In this document: positions 63,590 to 64,000 of the stretch, in pieces | How positions within the stretch are numbered: the stretch's first letter is position 1 | How the letters are laid out: each line of letters starts with the position of its first letter | NCBI GenBank assembly: GCA_951640165.1 | Contig: OX621249.1 | Location: 8,669,001-8,733,000 of the forward strand | Length of the DNA stretch: 64,000 nt | Direction: 5' to 3' | Source: Pseudoips prasinana | Taxonomy: Eukaryota > Arthropoda > Insecta > Lepidoptera > Nolidae | Notes under the pieces: generated by a model | The model's database searches: none | Told to the model about the DNA's origin: nothing | What the model saw: only the letters and a program-made list of their open reading frames with translations | Made by a program: the position numbers and the translations under genes

Positions 63590-64000
63590 AACAAATCACG
63601 TTCAGTCATCACGTCTGTAGCTTCACATGCTCAACAAAAACCACACTTAGTGTCCAGGTAATAAAGATACTGTGTTTGAGAAACAAATACAATAAAAACA
63701 CGCGCAGTCCACTTCAATTTAGTGGATACAATTGCACTATGATAAATGCCTTTATTGTGTACATAATAACGACATTATTTTTGACAATCAAATACAATAA
63801 AATCACGTCCAGTCGAGTTCACTACAGTAGATACACTTGCACTACAAAAACCGATCTTACTGCTTACATAATAACGACACAGTTTCTGTAAAATAAACTC
63901 AATAAAACCACGTAGGTTCCATATCAATGGATATACGGATACAGTTGCACTACGAAAACCGACCTTACTGTCGAAGTAATAAAGTCACTGTTAATGTCAA
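63590..64000. repeat. Tandem array, ~105-bp unit, reaching the window end
   Basis: CAAATACAATAAAA at 63684 and 63789 and TAAACTCAATAAAA at 63894 are spaced exactly 105 bp. Shared blocks: CACGTCCAGTC or variants, GATACA(A/C)TTGCACTA, ACCGATCTTACTG, TAATAACGACA. A degenerate first unit begins near 63590. The array continues past 64000. Confidence 0.85.

Overview
The window looks like repeat-dominated, AT-rich intergenic or intronic DNA from a lepidopteran (moth or butterfly) nuclear genome. The evidence is the repeat repertoire rather than any host gene: several families of tRNA-derived SINEs in both orientations, short Helitron-type elements ending in a GC hairpin plus CTAG, the common lepidopteran element that opens GGGTTCCGTACCC, many 3' ends of non-LTR retrotransposons, and a 5S-rRNA-like SINE. 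No bacterial operon, rRNA operon, CRISPR array or ordinary multi-exon gene can be read off directly.

Layout. 0-8 kb: a probable terminal coding exon of a plus-strand gene at the left edge (stop at 149-151, AATAAA directly after), then SINEs, Helitron-type elements, a 55-bp minisatellite and three minus-strand coding-like islands (4.3, 4.7 and 5.5 kb). 8-17 kb: a ~197-bp tandem array split by a truncated LINE with a 7-bp target duplication, a second (~148-bp) array split by a SINE, long perfect or near-perfect hairpins, and the 5S-like SINEs. 17-36 kb: scattered SINEs and LINE tails, a broken unrecognised reading frame (22.0-22.5 kb) and a GC-rich promoter-like island (25.0-26.4 kb). 34-39 kb: diverged ~230-bp repeat blocks and a ~137-bp satellite array of about nine units. 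39-44 kb: nested SINEs.

44.5-50.0 kb holds the only long intact genes: a near-full-length non-LTR retrotransposon on the minus strand, with ORF1 (RNA-binding protein, 243 aa) and ORF2 (endonuclease plus reverse transcriptase, ~980-1005 aa) both open, an AATAAA signal and a (TATC)n tail. A second, 5'-truncated and frameshifted LINE with the same tail type lies just beyond it in the same orientation.

50-61 kb: Helitron-type elements, SINEs, coding-like islands at 53.9-54.7 kb and a mariner-type relict at 58.6 kb. 61.26-63.53 kb: a complete but coding-defective DNA transposon with 21-bp perfect terminal inverted repeats, a TCGA flank on both sides and a DDE-like transposase pseudogene (two frameshifts, one in-frame stop). 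From 63.59 kb a ~105-bp tandem array runs off the window end.

The working genes form one functional unit only: ORF1 and ORF2 of the 45-50 kb LINE. ORF1 would coat the element RNA and ORF2 would nick target DNA and reverse-transcribe it; the SINEs, which lack proteins, presumably depend on such LINE machinery. Nothing here was checked by database search; coding islands other than the transposon genes are hypotheses from open frames, splice-like borders and poly(A) signals.
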